A stretch of 64,000 nt of DNA from Urechis unicinctus (lineage: Eukaryota; Annelida; Polychaeta; Xenopneusta; Urechidae). Position numbers and translations under genes: made by a program. Where the stretch lies: assembly GCA_034190875.2 (NCBI GenBank), contig CM067348.1, positions 31,786,602-31,850,601 of the forward strand, given 5' to 3'. Under the pieces are notes generated by a model. The model was not told where the DNA came from, made no database searches, and saw nothing but the letters and a program-made list of their open reading frames with translations. Numbering within the stretch: the first letter of the stretch is position 1; the number at the start of each line of letters is the position of its first letter. Below are positions 39,520 through 51,340 of the stretch, one piece after another.

Positions 39520-40335
39520 CATAGCTGACTGATTGCCATGTAACAATCGATGTGGCCAACATTAGCAACTAACTCTTGGCATCGTTTGAGCCGATGCATC
39601 ACGCACCTCTACCTGATTTTCGTATTTAATGAAGGAGGACGTTTTACAGGTACCATAAATTGCCAACACTGTTATTTAAAAGCATTTTTGCGATAAAACT
39701 TTTTTTTAATGTATGCAACCAACCCTCATGCAGAAAGCTAGATAAATCCACTTATCTTGTTTGCTATTGTTTCAATCAAGGGAAAAATAGATAATTAACT
39801 GTGTTATATTTTTTTACATATAACGATTATGTCACTTAGGTAACTAGCTACTCTAATCATTCACATTAATGCAATTTTAATGTTTACGATTAAAGCAGAA
39901 GATTAGCTGTATTACTTTATTATAAACCTATTTATTGATTTACTTGGTTAGGCGCATTCTTGGTGAATTGTTTAGTTCTCGCTGTTTTGTGGAAGCCGCC
40001 AACAGCTCGTCACGTGGTCAATTAGGAAAACTAATTAGATAGAAACTCTATTCCAGTGTGGATCAATGCGAGTTACTATTCGCCGTGATTGGAGGTGATA
40101 GCAAATTATTACTTCATTTTCCGGCCGAAGAAGGATCCATAATTTCTAATTCAATGACATTTTAATCAGTTTGCTGTTGCTATGTGTCTTACAAAATTAC
40201 TAATTAAAGTTAATATTTTGCATGCATTCATGATAAGTCATAATACACAATGAACACATTTATGTAGAATTCTTTTGGGGAAACCATTGGATGAATATTC
40301 AGTTTAAATATCAAATCATACATCAACTATTACCG
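39520..40335 (+). repeat. Old direct duplicate, pair 4, copy a
   Basis: Collinear with 55,930-56,600 on the same strand, offset about 16.4 kb. Strong anchors are CAATCGATGTGGCC (39,546 and 55,955), GGCGCATTCTTGGT (39,951 and 56,337), and a block from GCAAATTATTACTT (40,101 and 56,369) through TGACATTTTAATCAGTTTGC that looks about 85% identical. Roughly 110 bp between about 39,985 and 40,100 are absent from the other copy. Confidence 0.82.
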
Positions 40336-40597
40336 TACAAAATACAGCGGTATCAATAAGGAAACCAACGTTTATCTTAATGTTGAAACTATCTCTATTA
40401 TCCCGATAAATAACCTGAGATCTCGATCACTACTGCTGTTGTGTAGACTGCGTCACAGACTCGAGGGGTTCTGCTATGCTTCTCAACCTAGAGTCTACGA
40501 CAAGACAAGGTCTAAAACTGGTGCGTCCGAATATTCATTACGTTCGTAAATCTTCGTGACAGACCAAACTTCGCAAAGGTTGTGACACGGATTGATC
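40336..40597. other. No feature recognised
   Basis: Short mixed interval between the duplicate and the G-tract region. Confidence 0.4.
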
Positions 40598-40784
40598 TTA
40601 ATTGCGCGCGTCTGGCTCATAGAACGGGCTAGTGTTACGCACCATAGGTTTTATGAGACGCCATGTACATTGTTGTGGTCTGTGACCAATGAGAGCACAC
40701 TGAATGTCTTCTGAAGATAGGGGGCGTCTCACAACTTCAAATTGGCACCACAACAAGAGCTGTAATCGCGCAGCTGCATGATCA

Positions 40785-40820
40785 GGCCCGTAGCCAGGAA
40801 TTTTAGTGGGGGGGGGGGGG
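40785..40820 (+). repeat. Repeat-terminus-like motif with G13 tract
   Basis: GGCCCGTAGCCAGGAATTTT (40,785-40,804) is followed by AGT and 13 G (40,808-40,820), then TGGTCTT. From memory, similar GCCCGTAGCCAGG-plus-poly-G sequences recur in non-autonomous repeats of marine invertebrates. A second AGT-G11-TGGTCTT lies at 53,701-53,721. Confidence 0.5.
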
Positions 40821-40846
40821 TGGTCTTTTCCCCTCATATGTGGAAC

Positions 40847-40881
40847 TTTATCCTGGCTCATACTGGCTTTATCCTGGCTCA
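40847..40881. repeat. 21-bp period short tandem repeat
   Basis: TTTATCCTGGCTCA occurs at 40,847-40,860 and again at 40,868-40,881. The 21-bp period keeps any reading frame through it. Confidence 0.85.
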
Positions 40882-41222
40882 GCAATGCATCGAGAGCAGA
40901 AGCTGATGTCTTAGACAAACAACTTATTACTGCTAGCGATATCTCTGAAACGTTTATCTTCCTTACACGCGCTGTCACTAGTTGTAAGTCACTGCTTTAT
41001 TGCAGATGACTTGTTATCTCTGCGTTCCGTCAGAAATATATTGGCTAGCACAGTCACTATCTCATCTATCGTAGTTCCCGGAAATCCATGTGAAGCCTGT
41101 TTTTTTGTGTTCCTCTGCGAATGCAAATCTGGAGTCGTCCGCATTTGGCTTTTATCTTGGAATCTAAGTCTAACTGCAGCGGTAGATACTTCTTTATCTC
41201 TACTTATGTTCACCAAATTATG

Positions 41223-43495
41223 ACTATCGCAATTTTAATCTACACGGTTAAGAACCTGACACCGCAAATCTAACCCACTTCTAGTGAGATCATCGGGTCC
41301 CACGCCCTGCTCACCGTTGAAGATGAGAGACATCCTGTTTTAGCAGATGACTGTCCGGTATTTTAATTATTTAAAGCTGACGATAATGGTTGTCATGCCG
41401 AGGAAGGCAACGACAGTAATGACGCCCTCTATGCTGTTCTCTGGCACCAATCATCTTTGCGCTCCCGCTCTCAACATCCTTCAATATCCTTGCTCCTCTT
41501 TAGCTGTGTCAATGAAGAATCAAGTTTTGACATAAAATACAGGAAACGACAATGACGGCGTAGATAATTAGCTTGAATATTCAACGATCTGCGTATCCTC
41601 TGTTCTAAAATCGCATTTGTCAACACAAGCAAACAGTGATGTCAATAGCAACCCACAGTATTTCTAAAAATCACAACACGGTAACACCTTTTGATAGGCA
41701 ATATTTAAACGAATACGTCAAGCTTAGTTGTGACCTATGTGAATCTCTCGGAATTCGCATCGATATGCAGGATTATAGTCGATAATAAATCATTAATGTG
41801 GATTTTAACGATTTTGACGCAAAATGACGGATTTGTTGATGTAAGTGTTTTGTCCGCGGTTTTTACCACGAGAATTACACTTAATACTGGACAACCTTTG
41901 CACGAGATAATTGATCCAAGATATAGTTCATACCTCGAGCTGAAAACGATTTGACAGTTTGGACGGTTTTATATACAGCCCTTTACACAAGCTTCATATC
42001 CGGGAAGTACGCGGATCGACGCGAGTCTATTGTATAATAATTTTGCAGCATCTTCCATGGGGTGTCCAAAATTAGAAAGGTTGTATGGGTTTGACTTGAA
42101 ATCATGTTCGGATTTATTCCGTGGGATTTGGTAGATTGAGTGTTCCATTAACTTGCCTATGATCAGAGTTTATTTTGCTTCCGATGGATGCAAGAAAACT
42201 GATCTGTAAATTCTTGGCTATGGTCGATTGTCTTTTTTTATTTAGGCAAACATAAGCACATTCCAAGTCGTATGAACCATCCAAATGGACAATGATATCG
42301 TAAAATGTAATCACAGGTGGCAGCGATTTCACTGCGGGTCTTATAACAAGAAGCAGCGGGTGGAGTTTTTCTGGTCTTAGCGCCCTGGTCGGTTTTAATG
42401 CGGTTAAGTTGGTTCTATTTTGTCGTGCTCGTCAACATCACCACCGTTAAATAGTCCTACCTGTAACATCAAGTGCAGAATGATTGAACGCATGTTTCCA
42501 TGATATTATGGTGTTTTTTTTCCATGGTCAATGGTTACCCATATCGAGCCATCGTTGTCTCCTTAAACCATTAATAATTAGCAGCCGAATGGCGTGCGTG
42601 GCAATACAAATTATTTAATGGAATTATTTCCATAGGCACGTCTTCTGTTCGTGGCCAATTATATGTGATTGTACGTCATGGTCAGTAAATGTGTAGTATG
42701 AGCCCTTAATGTGCCCTACAACAAAACGCATTCCACTGCATTCCTCTCTAGATAAGGCGGATAAATAAGGCAACGCCTTTTTTATGAAAATAAACATGTC
42801 TCAATTAGAGACAATAACCGAAGCTTACACCATCTAAAATATTAAGCGTATTTATGGCAGTTAGTGCCATAATACCCGCGCAGTGGACATGTCGTGTACT
42901 GTTCATTTACAATATCTTTAGATGAGCTTCATCGTTACTGGCGGCTCAAATATAACTGTTGTATCAATTATTTTTGTGTTGAACGGATTGTTATATGTTT
43001 TACCATCCTCTAAGGACAATTAAAGTATCTAAGAAACGAATGGGGGTTGTAGCTAAGTAAGGCTTAAACTATTATAATCTAATATTAGCTATCCCTTTCT
43101 GCACACAAGTTGATGGAACGATGGATAAAACATACGACCGTTGTATTCCATGGATGTTGCAGTGAATTAGATAAAGAAATTCATATAAGCGCTACAACCT
43201 TGATATTTTCGGTACCTCTGTCAATCATCATATACGTTGCGGTAAATATAAATGGACTGAATTCGTATGAGCATTAAACGATTGATCTTTTTCTCAATCA
43301 AACGCAGCCACACATGAGAGAAAAGGAAAACGATCGTATTGTCATGCCATTTAATCTTAACTGTAAAGACTGCACTGCATATAGACAAACACGTCTATAT
43401 ACCGAATAATCAGCGACTCGTATATGTTAGTAAAAACAAATAAAAATATTATCAACCCCCATTCGGTTCATATTTGACCGCAACTGTTCTATATA
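41223..43495. other. 2.3 kb with no recognised feature
   Basis: Mixed sequence. ORFs of 62-74 codons at 41,347, 41,730 and 42,332 (minus) are unsupported. Confidence 0.5.
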
Positions 43496-43537
43496 TACAT
43501 ATTTAAATATAAATATATATATATATATGCATTTATA

Positions 43538-43600
<63 letters not shown>

Positions 43601-43670
43601 GCACATTTATATATATATGATGTATATATATGTGTATATATATATATACGTATACGTATACGTATATATA

Positions 43671-43701
<31 letters not shown>

Positions 43702-43707
43702 ATATGA

Positions 43708-43739
<32 letters not shown>

Positions 43740-43751
43740 ACGTGCAAGGAT

Positions 43752-43803
<52 letters not shown>

Positions 43804-43852
43804 ATATATATATATATATATATCTATATATATATATATATATTTATTTATA
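43496..43852. repeat. (TA)n microsatellite block
   Basis: Several pure TA runs broken by TACA, CGTA and a short unique insert (GTGCAAGGATCAA near 43,742). ORFs across it are repeat translation. Confidence 0.96.
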
Positions 43853-46800
43853 CGTTTAATTTTGAAATATGTGTGTTTGGGTGGTTTTCCTGATGTTAAC
43901 ATCGTCCGCTTGGTATTGATTGCACTAATGTCATTGATGTAGGATGCCTATAAAGAGCCGCCACAGAACTGAACTTTTTCAACGAATGTTATTTACAGTC
44001 ATGAATATAGATGTCATCTGGATTGCGCAAGTGACAAGGAATGTTCGTAAACGTTGCAATCGGTCTATACAAGCAACTTCATTAAGCAGTTAACATTTCA
44101 TAAGAAATATTAACTATAAACAGGGCTGCTGATGCAGGTCTATGTGAGTGTCATAAATATCCATGGATGCAGATCAGAGACCGTATAGGATCAAAATTCC
44201 ATGAATTTTGGTCGTCGTGAAACAAAGACAAGATACATAGTCCTTGCAAATTACCAAAAACCCACACAGGTTGAAATATTATTTATTTCCAATTTGCAAA
44301 ACAATTCGCGAAGAAAACCTTGATTTGGAAATATTCAACTAAAGTTATATTATAAAAAATACGGAAAACATGTCACGCATAGCATATATGCCGCTTGGGA
44401 ATGCGTGGGCGACGACAAATACCTTGGAACGGAGGCATAGGGGTCGTTAATGTTACGTCAATTACATGAGCTGCCTTTGAGTCAATGTCTTCAGTCGGCA
44501 ATGCACATGTCGTTAAGTGCCATTATCAAATAACGGAAAACCTACCTTGATAGGTATAACTTTGATATGTTCATATAATCCTATGAAGCAGTAGTTATTG
44601 TGTCATTATAATTTTTTATGCTTTTGCAGTGTTGTTGGTACTGCAAAGTTAAATCGATCACATAGGATGCTTGTCTGAATAGATTGCTGGTAATCTATTG
44701 CTTAAATGCAGCTAGTCATATGTCATGGACGGATGAGAAGAAATTCCTATACATATTGTGTTCGAGCCATAACAATTATACCCTTCACTATTGTAATTTC
44801 ATGTGTTGCTCACTTGAGGTGCATTCCATTTATTTATTGTTATTGGTGAATACTTATTGAATGGTGCAATGATATATCTTGCAACCCCTACATATTGAGT
44901 ATCCATAAGAACGGGGTCGTTTTGCCATGCCGTAATCTGCCACTCTTCTGTGGCGAATTTTAGAGGTGTTTCGCTGATATTCGGATGCACCTGTATGATT
45001 GATTGTTTTGGCGTTTACCGTGGATGTTCCAACGCAATGTAATATTATAATAAGAGATGCCTTTCAAATTTGTCTATATCATATATTCCCTCCAACGCTA
45101 CCCATTTCACCCAATAACTTCACAACCCTCGAATCGTGTGACTTTTAGCGCGCTATCGTGGCAAGTATTCAGCTTGTTTAGTACAACCTTAGAAAATCGT
45201 GCAACCCCATCTTTGTTACTATTGTCATATAATGTAAGTATTCAACGAGTTATTATAATGCTTTGATTCATTTCTAAACATATGAAGCAATGTACGTTAT
45301 AGACAACCATGTGAACATCCTTGAAAGTCATGAATAATTGATTGATATGACAAAAACCTGGATATGCACATCAAATAGCCGTAGCGATAAATAATACAAG
45401 CAATCACGTAATTGGTTCAGTAAAAACTTCTACGAAATACTCTTGTCGATACCATATTTTACACATGCGAAAACGCTTAAAATAACCGTTATTCTTCTGG
45501 TGAAATTGCAATAGTATATCAGGGCAGCTATGAAGAAAGTTGGTGTGGCAATCGTTCCACGAGGCTGAGACGTAACATATTGACGTACAATGATTTAAAA
45601 AAACTTCAAAACATGATCGAGCGTGCACGACAAACGGACAAAATGCGTGTGTATCTATTGAGGTGGACGCAATTAAATCACACGCCACCTTGCACAAGTA
45701 GACAGCAAACCTTTAAAAGCGCGACATATCCTGAAGGACGCAAGCTGACAATTGTGATGCGTCTTTTGGTTGATTAATGAGTCTGATATGCAGAACGCAA
45801 CCCCAATGACATCACTCTAAATGAGAGTCATCATCCAACGAAGAAAATGCACAGGGTAACTCCTCATGTGTGCACATGCCACTTTGTGCACATGCATAAA
45901 ATTGACACTTTCTTGCAGACGATATCTCCAAACAGCTACTTCACTGCAGCATAAGAGTAAATGTTATGTTTCTCAGCTCGCTATCGATAACAGAATACCC
46001 TCCCAGACAATGACGGGACCATCAATTTATCAAAACTGCAGATAGCGCTATTATGCTTACCATGGCTTTATAGAAATTTTAATATCCATTCTTCGTAAAC
46101 ACCAGTAAATGTTACTTTGACCATATCATTTATTCATGAGAAGAAATATTTGTAACTGCAAGTCGATGTTCTATGATTGCCTCACCTGTGGCATAGAGCA
46201 GTGCTGAATTTTCTCTGCATCCAATCCAACGATATGCGCAAGACAAATGCTATAAATACAGAGGCGGTAGATTGTTTTGCCCATCTGTAATCTACATGCC
46301 TTTCAGCATTTAATCGCCCATCGAGTTCCTGCAAGTGCTTAAATCCATCTTAAATAATTATCTTATAAGGACTAGCTAGATGTAACTACCAATAGCAGTT
46401 GTCGAAAGCATTGCTTACTCGAGATACAGCTAGTGTGTGACCCTCTTCATTGGCATTCGATATTATCTTTGCTAATATATGTCGACTTGTCACAATAATA
46501 TAGTAGTGAAGTGTTTGGCAACTGCGAATTAATGCGCGCATCCATAAATTCTTAGGAATCACTCCTCGCCAACACATTGTTTTACCAACATTCTGTTTTT
46601 GTATGTCGATCCTGAGTGTATCGGCTACAATAACGAACTATAGACTGTATGTATTCACCTCTCTAACCACAGACAGCAGATATTGAAGACACGCCCAAAC
46701 TAACAATAAAATGTAAAGACTGAAACAACTTGAAACATGTGTTTACAACAGGAAGTAAGTCTTTATCCGTGGAATACCACACGGAATCTATGCGAATTAC

Positions 46801-48039
46801 AAAAAGAATAATGAATGGTATATCTACTAGGCGTATGTCAATGAAGAACACTCAAGTGAATAATAATGCGCGAATCCTTATACCAAATGCAACGACAATA
46901 ATCGTTCATCTTGTTATCATTACAGAAACTGCTTAGTATTGAGTAATCATAATTTGGCGTTTGTAGCACTCTGGTTTGCATAAACAATGAGCTCTGCCTG
47001 GCATCACCAGACGTCCCGGACGAGGACCGATACTTTTCCTCCAAATGTAGGCTTGTTAAGGTTTTTTACTTTACTGACACACAAGAGGATTAGATAAAGA
47101 CAATATTTGTAATAAACCTTGACTTAATGTTTAATAATATCAACTTTAAAAACGCATTAAAGGGCAGATTTAGTTCGGATGGGACAATGATGTTGCATGC
47201 AAGGGCAACAAATATGAATTCCACTTATTGAGGTTTTGTCTTTACATTCCAACCACCGTTAATAACAAGCGTATCAATAAAAGCATGATAGGTATTCTTA
47301 ATTCCATTAAACGATTTTAAGCATTCGTTACCGGTAGTGTTTAGACAGTGAGCCTACGGACATGCGTCGTATTACAAATAAAACGGCAAACGATCGTATC
47401 CTCTGACGTGATATCAAAGATGATGCAATATTTGAGGATAATACAAGTCTCTATGAAGGCGTAATTTTGATAGACGCTTCCCTATTCAGACTTTATTGCA
47501 AATACCAATGACACATTGTTATAATGGCTTATACAGTGATGCCGACCATAAGCTAATATGGCAGTCGGGCGTGACCTCTTTATTCTAACGAACGAGATCT
47601 TCTGTGGTCATACCTAGTTATTATATGACCGTTGTCTTGATCATGTATGCGTTTTCGCTCAAGTGACACAAAGCCTATCAGACGTTTCCCTATTAGAAAA
47701 TGCAGATACACTGGAATCAAATGCATTTGTTCAAACGTGGGCGTTTTTGTCAGTGAACAGTTGACCATTTACAAATCACGGCAAAGTCAACACAACAAAC
47801 TTAATGTGTTTATTGGCACCTATCTGCTTTCATAAGAGAAGCACACTTGTATAACTCTGAAAGCTATCAGGCATTATCATGCAGATATATGATAGTTTTA
47901 AAGTTACCTGGCCTCTGTATAAAGCTATAACTAACTCTCGGTCTAAAAGTGCCACCACAGCTGGATTTTTCGCCGAACCAAATATGGCCTATCAAATGTT
48001 ACACTACGCCAATATCATAGCGTATGGTGGATATTAGTC
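43853..48039. other. 4.2 kb with no recognised feature
   Basis: Mixed A+T-rich sequence. ORFs up to 97 codons (45,404-45,697 minus) occur on both strands with no additional support. Confidence 0.5.
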
Positions 48040-48630
48040 CCTCAAGCAATTCGAAGCATTGGTTGCGCACATTCGAGTGAAGCTGACCCATTCGGTTAAG
48101 AGTCTATTATGTATTGTCCGTATTCAATTGACCGGCAGAACTGATTTGTATCTTTTACCTGCTTGAATATATTTTGCGCATATTGGTGATATAAAAGTGT
48201 ATCACATGCTACATTGCTACATCAGTCGCGATTCGTTCATTTGGAAGGGGAGCAGCGGAGATATCCGTCACTCTACACATTATGAATTTCCCCAACACGA
48301 GCTGGATGCACGCTTACAACATTTGCTTCTAAATATCGGTACTTTTTGTACACATAAACAACCAAAAACAAATAATGCTATTCACAGAATATCAGCAAAA
48401 CATGCATCTTGTTATAATAGTCACATATCACGATATTGTTGTACCGCTTACCCTTGGTAATGTCAACTATTTGCAAACCACCTCCCAATAAACGACAAGT
48501 CGGCTATTGATTACTAATTCGTTGTAATGTAGCCATACGGTTGGCAATATCAAACACTGCATAGTTCATTAAGTTTGATATGGTATTGTTATAAATTCTT
48601 TATACCACCAGCATTATCAGGGATGAAAAC
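48040..48630 (+). repeat. Old direct duplicate, pair 5, copy a
   Basis: Collinear with 55,440-55,880 on the same strand, offset about 7.3-7.5 kb. Anchors are CAATATCATAG, ATTGGTTGCGCA, TTGTCCGTATTCA, and CCGGCAGAACTGATT against CCGGCGGAACTGATT. The similarity appears to continue into the first 496-bp unit that follows. Confidence 0.65.
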
Positions 48631-49126
48631 AACAATACTGAATAATGCATTTTCATCATTTGCTGTCGAATAGCTCTGGTGTATTTGTGTACATCATCTC
48701 GGTCAATTAACCATTTCAGACACGACAGACCAGATTTTGACAAGGTAATTATCCAGGGCGTTTTCGGAGTATCCATGTTGTTCCGTAAATCAAGGGATAA
48801 GCAATATTCTTTTCATATTGCATCGAAGCGTTCGGCCTATCTTCCCTTCATTTGCGCAGATGAGAACGGGAGATGGAATGTATTTGTCGCTGTATTGCCT
48901 ATCATCTATCGTCAGAGCATTGAGGTCCGTTTCAATAAAATCATATATATGATGCAATCGTCGCATTATGACTTAAGTTTCATGTATTCTCAGCGTTTGA
49001 ATAATTACAAGCAGAGGGAGTGGATAAAAGTTGTTGGTTTACAACGAATAACACCAAGGTCAATGCCTGGGATACTCTGGCATATATAACGGGTGCATAT
49101 GCTTTTACAAAACGAATGTGATAAAT
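48631..49126 (+). repeat. 496-bp tandem duplication, unit 1
   Basis: Runs from AACAATACTGAATAATGC to GAATGTGATAAAT and is immediately followed by an equal-length unit. The only difference I found in the ORF-bearing part is one base (T here, C in unit 2, near 48,880). Confidence 0.97.
48646..49089 (+). CDS. Candidate exon, first of two tandem copies
   Basis: The frame is open from 48,646 to TAA at 49,087-49,089 (147 codons). There is no ATG at its left end, so it would be entered by splicing. ATTAACCATTTCAG (48,706-48,719) is a good acceptor-like sequence inside it and GACAAGGTAATT near 48,740 a donor-like one. The translation is well balanced for protein (DENGRWN, FRKSRDKQYSFHIASKRS, PIIYRQSIEVRFNK) and ends MPGILWHI. 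It has no predicted membrane segment and no domain I recognise. The second tandem copy keeps the whole frame with one V-to-A change, which is uninformative because the copies are almost identical. In the older relative at about 55.9-56.1 kb the frame does not persist. Confidence 0.28.
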   Translation, partial: CIFIICCRIALVYLCTSSRSINHFRHDRPDFDKVIIQGVFGVSMLFRKSRDKQYSFHIASKRSAYLPFICADENGRWNVFVAVLPIIYRQSIEVRFNKIIYMMQSSHYDLSFMYSQRLNNYKQREWIKVVGLQRITPRSMPGILWHI

Positions 49127-49622
49127 AACAATACTGAATAATGCATTTTCATCATTTGCTGTCGAATAGCTCTGGTGTATTTGTGTACATCATCTCGGTC
49201 AATTAACCATTTCAGACACGACAGACCAGATTTTGACAAGGTAATTATCCAGGGCGTTTTCGGAGTATCCATGTTGTTCCGTAAATCAAGGGATAAGCAA
49301 TATTCTTTTCATATTGCATCGAAGCGTTCGGCCTATCTTCCCTTCATTTGCGCAGATGAGAACGGGAGATGGAATGCATTTGTCGCTGTATTGCCTATCA
49401 TCTATCGTCAGAGCATTGAGGTCCGTTTCAATAAAATCATATATATGATGCAATCGTCGCATTATGACTTAAGTTTCATGTATTCTCAGCGTTTGAATAA
49501 TTACAAGCAGAGGGAGTGGATAAAAGTTGTTGGTTTACAACGAATAACACCAAGGTCAATGCCTGGGATACTCTGGCATATATAACGGGTGCATATGCTT
49601 TTACAAAACGAATGTGATAAAT
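49127..49622 (+). repeat. 496-bp tandem duplication, unit 2
   Basis: Exact-length repeat of the preceding unit. Beyond 49,622 the sequence departs from the unit (CTGTGTTGTC instead of AACAATACTG). Near-identity means either a very recent duplication or an assembly duplication. Confidence 0.97.
49142..49585 (+). CDS. Candidate exon, second tandem copy
   Basis: Same open frame as in the preceding unit, ending in TAA at 49,583-49,585. One residue differs (alanine for valine in the RWNxFVAV segment). All splice-like motifs are duplicated too, so if the unit is an exon with flanking intron, this could give an alternative or repeated exon. If the duplication is an assembly artefact, only one copy exists. 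Confidence 0.25.
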   Translation, partial: CIFIICCRIALVYLCTSSRSINHFRHDRPDFDKVIIQGVFGVSMLFRKSRDKQYSFHIASKRSAYLPFICADENGRWNAFVAVLPIIYRQSIEVRFNKIIYMMQSSHYDLSFMYSQRLNNYKQREWIKVVGLQRITPRSMPGILWHI

Positions 49623-51340
49623 CTGTGTTGTCTTTGTTGGCACACTGGGTTTGCTTATAAAGGCTCTAGCTTGTTACTCACAGCCAAGGATGCAGTCAAA
49701 TTATAGTTGACAATGATATGAATACGTTTAAGCCGTTTTGAAGTTTAACAACCAACAGGCAATAATCCTTGAGGCATTTGGGCATGTTCTAGAACATAAA
49801 ACGGTTTTGCTGTATAGATCAACACGGGTTATATATCCTATGCATTTCTTGGGAAAAGCAGACAGCAAAGGTATTTTTGCACACACCACAGCCGACTAAA
49901 TCATGCGCGTGGGAAGATTCGAGAGTGACCATCTTGATACGTAGAATCCTCTTTATCAAATTATTCGGATGTTATGAGCAGCAAATGAGCGGCTGGATTG
50001 CACAAATGGACACTCCCCATTACAAAGCCTCTATCGATCCATTGTTTACATAGCTTCTGTTATGTAAGAGAGCAACCGGATAAGCACGACACGTTATGCA
50101 GCAACATTTGTTATAAAACTAGTGCAAGCACGTAAAATTGTTGCACATTTTGTCTCTACTTTTATGCATTCGCTTAAACAACTCCTTCATAATATTTGAT
50201 CTATGACTTGCTGCTGGTTTGTAACATTATGACCGTAGCCAATTTCTACATATAGGTCGTGCCTTATCGAGCAAACTAGCTAATTTTTCAGTTTCTTTGC
50301 TTATTAGCTAATTAGTTTCTAATATGCTGGAGAATATTGCAATACTGGACATATTGTAATTGTTCTAGATGTCACAGCGTGTCCTATAAAAATAAGCGAA
50401 AATATACTTTATACTCACTAACAGTGTGTGTGCATCAAGTTATATGGTTTTAAGAAGCTATGTCTATATATAACCGGAATTTAGTGGTCATTACCATGGA
50501 GCACGCCGATCTTATATGATATTTTACATCCCCCTTCACTTCTACGGCATGGAGGTTGGCTTTCACTAGCAGTCAATCGAAACCGCTAGATAATATGGGC
50601 TCACTCGAGATAAAATGACAAATAGTTTGTTTTGCACTCGTTGTTACTTTCATCTCGACCATGCATGTCATTACAATCCAATGTGATCGCCAAAACTACG
50701 ACACGTTCAGCAGCATATCATGATATAGGATTTGCTGCTTATGAAGTATGGCTAGCAGCAGATTAATTTATACCTGATGAAGCATGAACCACAACAACAA
50801 CCGCAACAAACTCCGATAGTCTGAATTTTAAATAATTATCAACAAATCCATTAGTCCATTGCCCCTAACAGAGTTTCCACCACAGACAGATATTTCAAAA
50901 TTGTCAGTCATCATTACTAATATCATACGGCTTGTTTATTGTGCGCATAAAAAAAAATAAAACCTTATGGATCATCTGAGATCTGTTGTTAGATATATAC
51001 AAGCAGAGTAAACATGTCCAAAGTGGCTCATTTGTATGCAAACAATGTGATGATAATCACAGCATACTAGCAGGGCAATTGTAACGCACCGTTTAACACT
51101 GTAGTCATGATTGATGAGAGCGTTACAATGACGGTCAAATGTATATCGTTTGTGTTCACCCAAAAAACGTCACCTTATGTGCTCATCACTCAGCCATTTT
51201 GATGACATATTTTCCCAAACATTTCTCACCATTTTTACATATATAGTCATTTGGTTCATACTTAACCAACTGCAACTGAATACAAAGCACACTTGATGTG
51301 CCGAATACTCTCAGAAGCACCAAAGCTCTTCTCAAGAGGG
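49623..51340. other. 1.7 kb with no recognised feature
   Basis: Mixed sequence up to the edge of the inverted 1.75-kb repeat. Nothing supportable. Confidence 0.5.

Larger units (their letters stand above)
40598..41216 (-). pseudogene. Decayed coding segment of a dispersed repeat
   Basis: Two minus-strand frames, 40,989-41,216 (75 codons) and 40,598-40,978 (126 codons), lie end to end in different registers. Both are hydrophilic and not A+T-biased in amino acids (VRLRFQDKSQMRTTPDL; KINVSEISLAVISCLSKTS; a seven-residue SQDKAS/SQDKVP-type duplication). A same-strand diverged copy of the core occurs at about 57,540-57,700, where the frame is broken by stops. The second frame crosses a run of 13 G on the plus strand (read as prolines), so its right part is doubtful. 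The segment resembles the first ORF of a retroelement in composition only. No domain is recognised. Confidence 0.3.

Noticed and set aside
40975..41350. ADD-type codons (FIADDLLSL near 41,000 and LADD near 41,340) resembling the reverse-transcriptase active site
   Set aside because: No upstream or downstream RT blocks fit in any frame, and the opposite strand gives the more protein-like translation.
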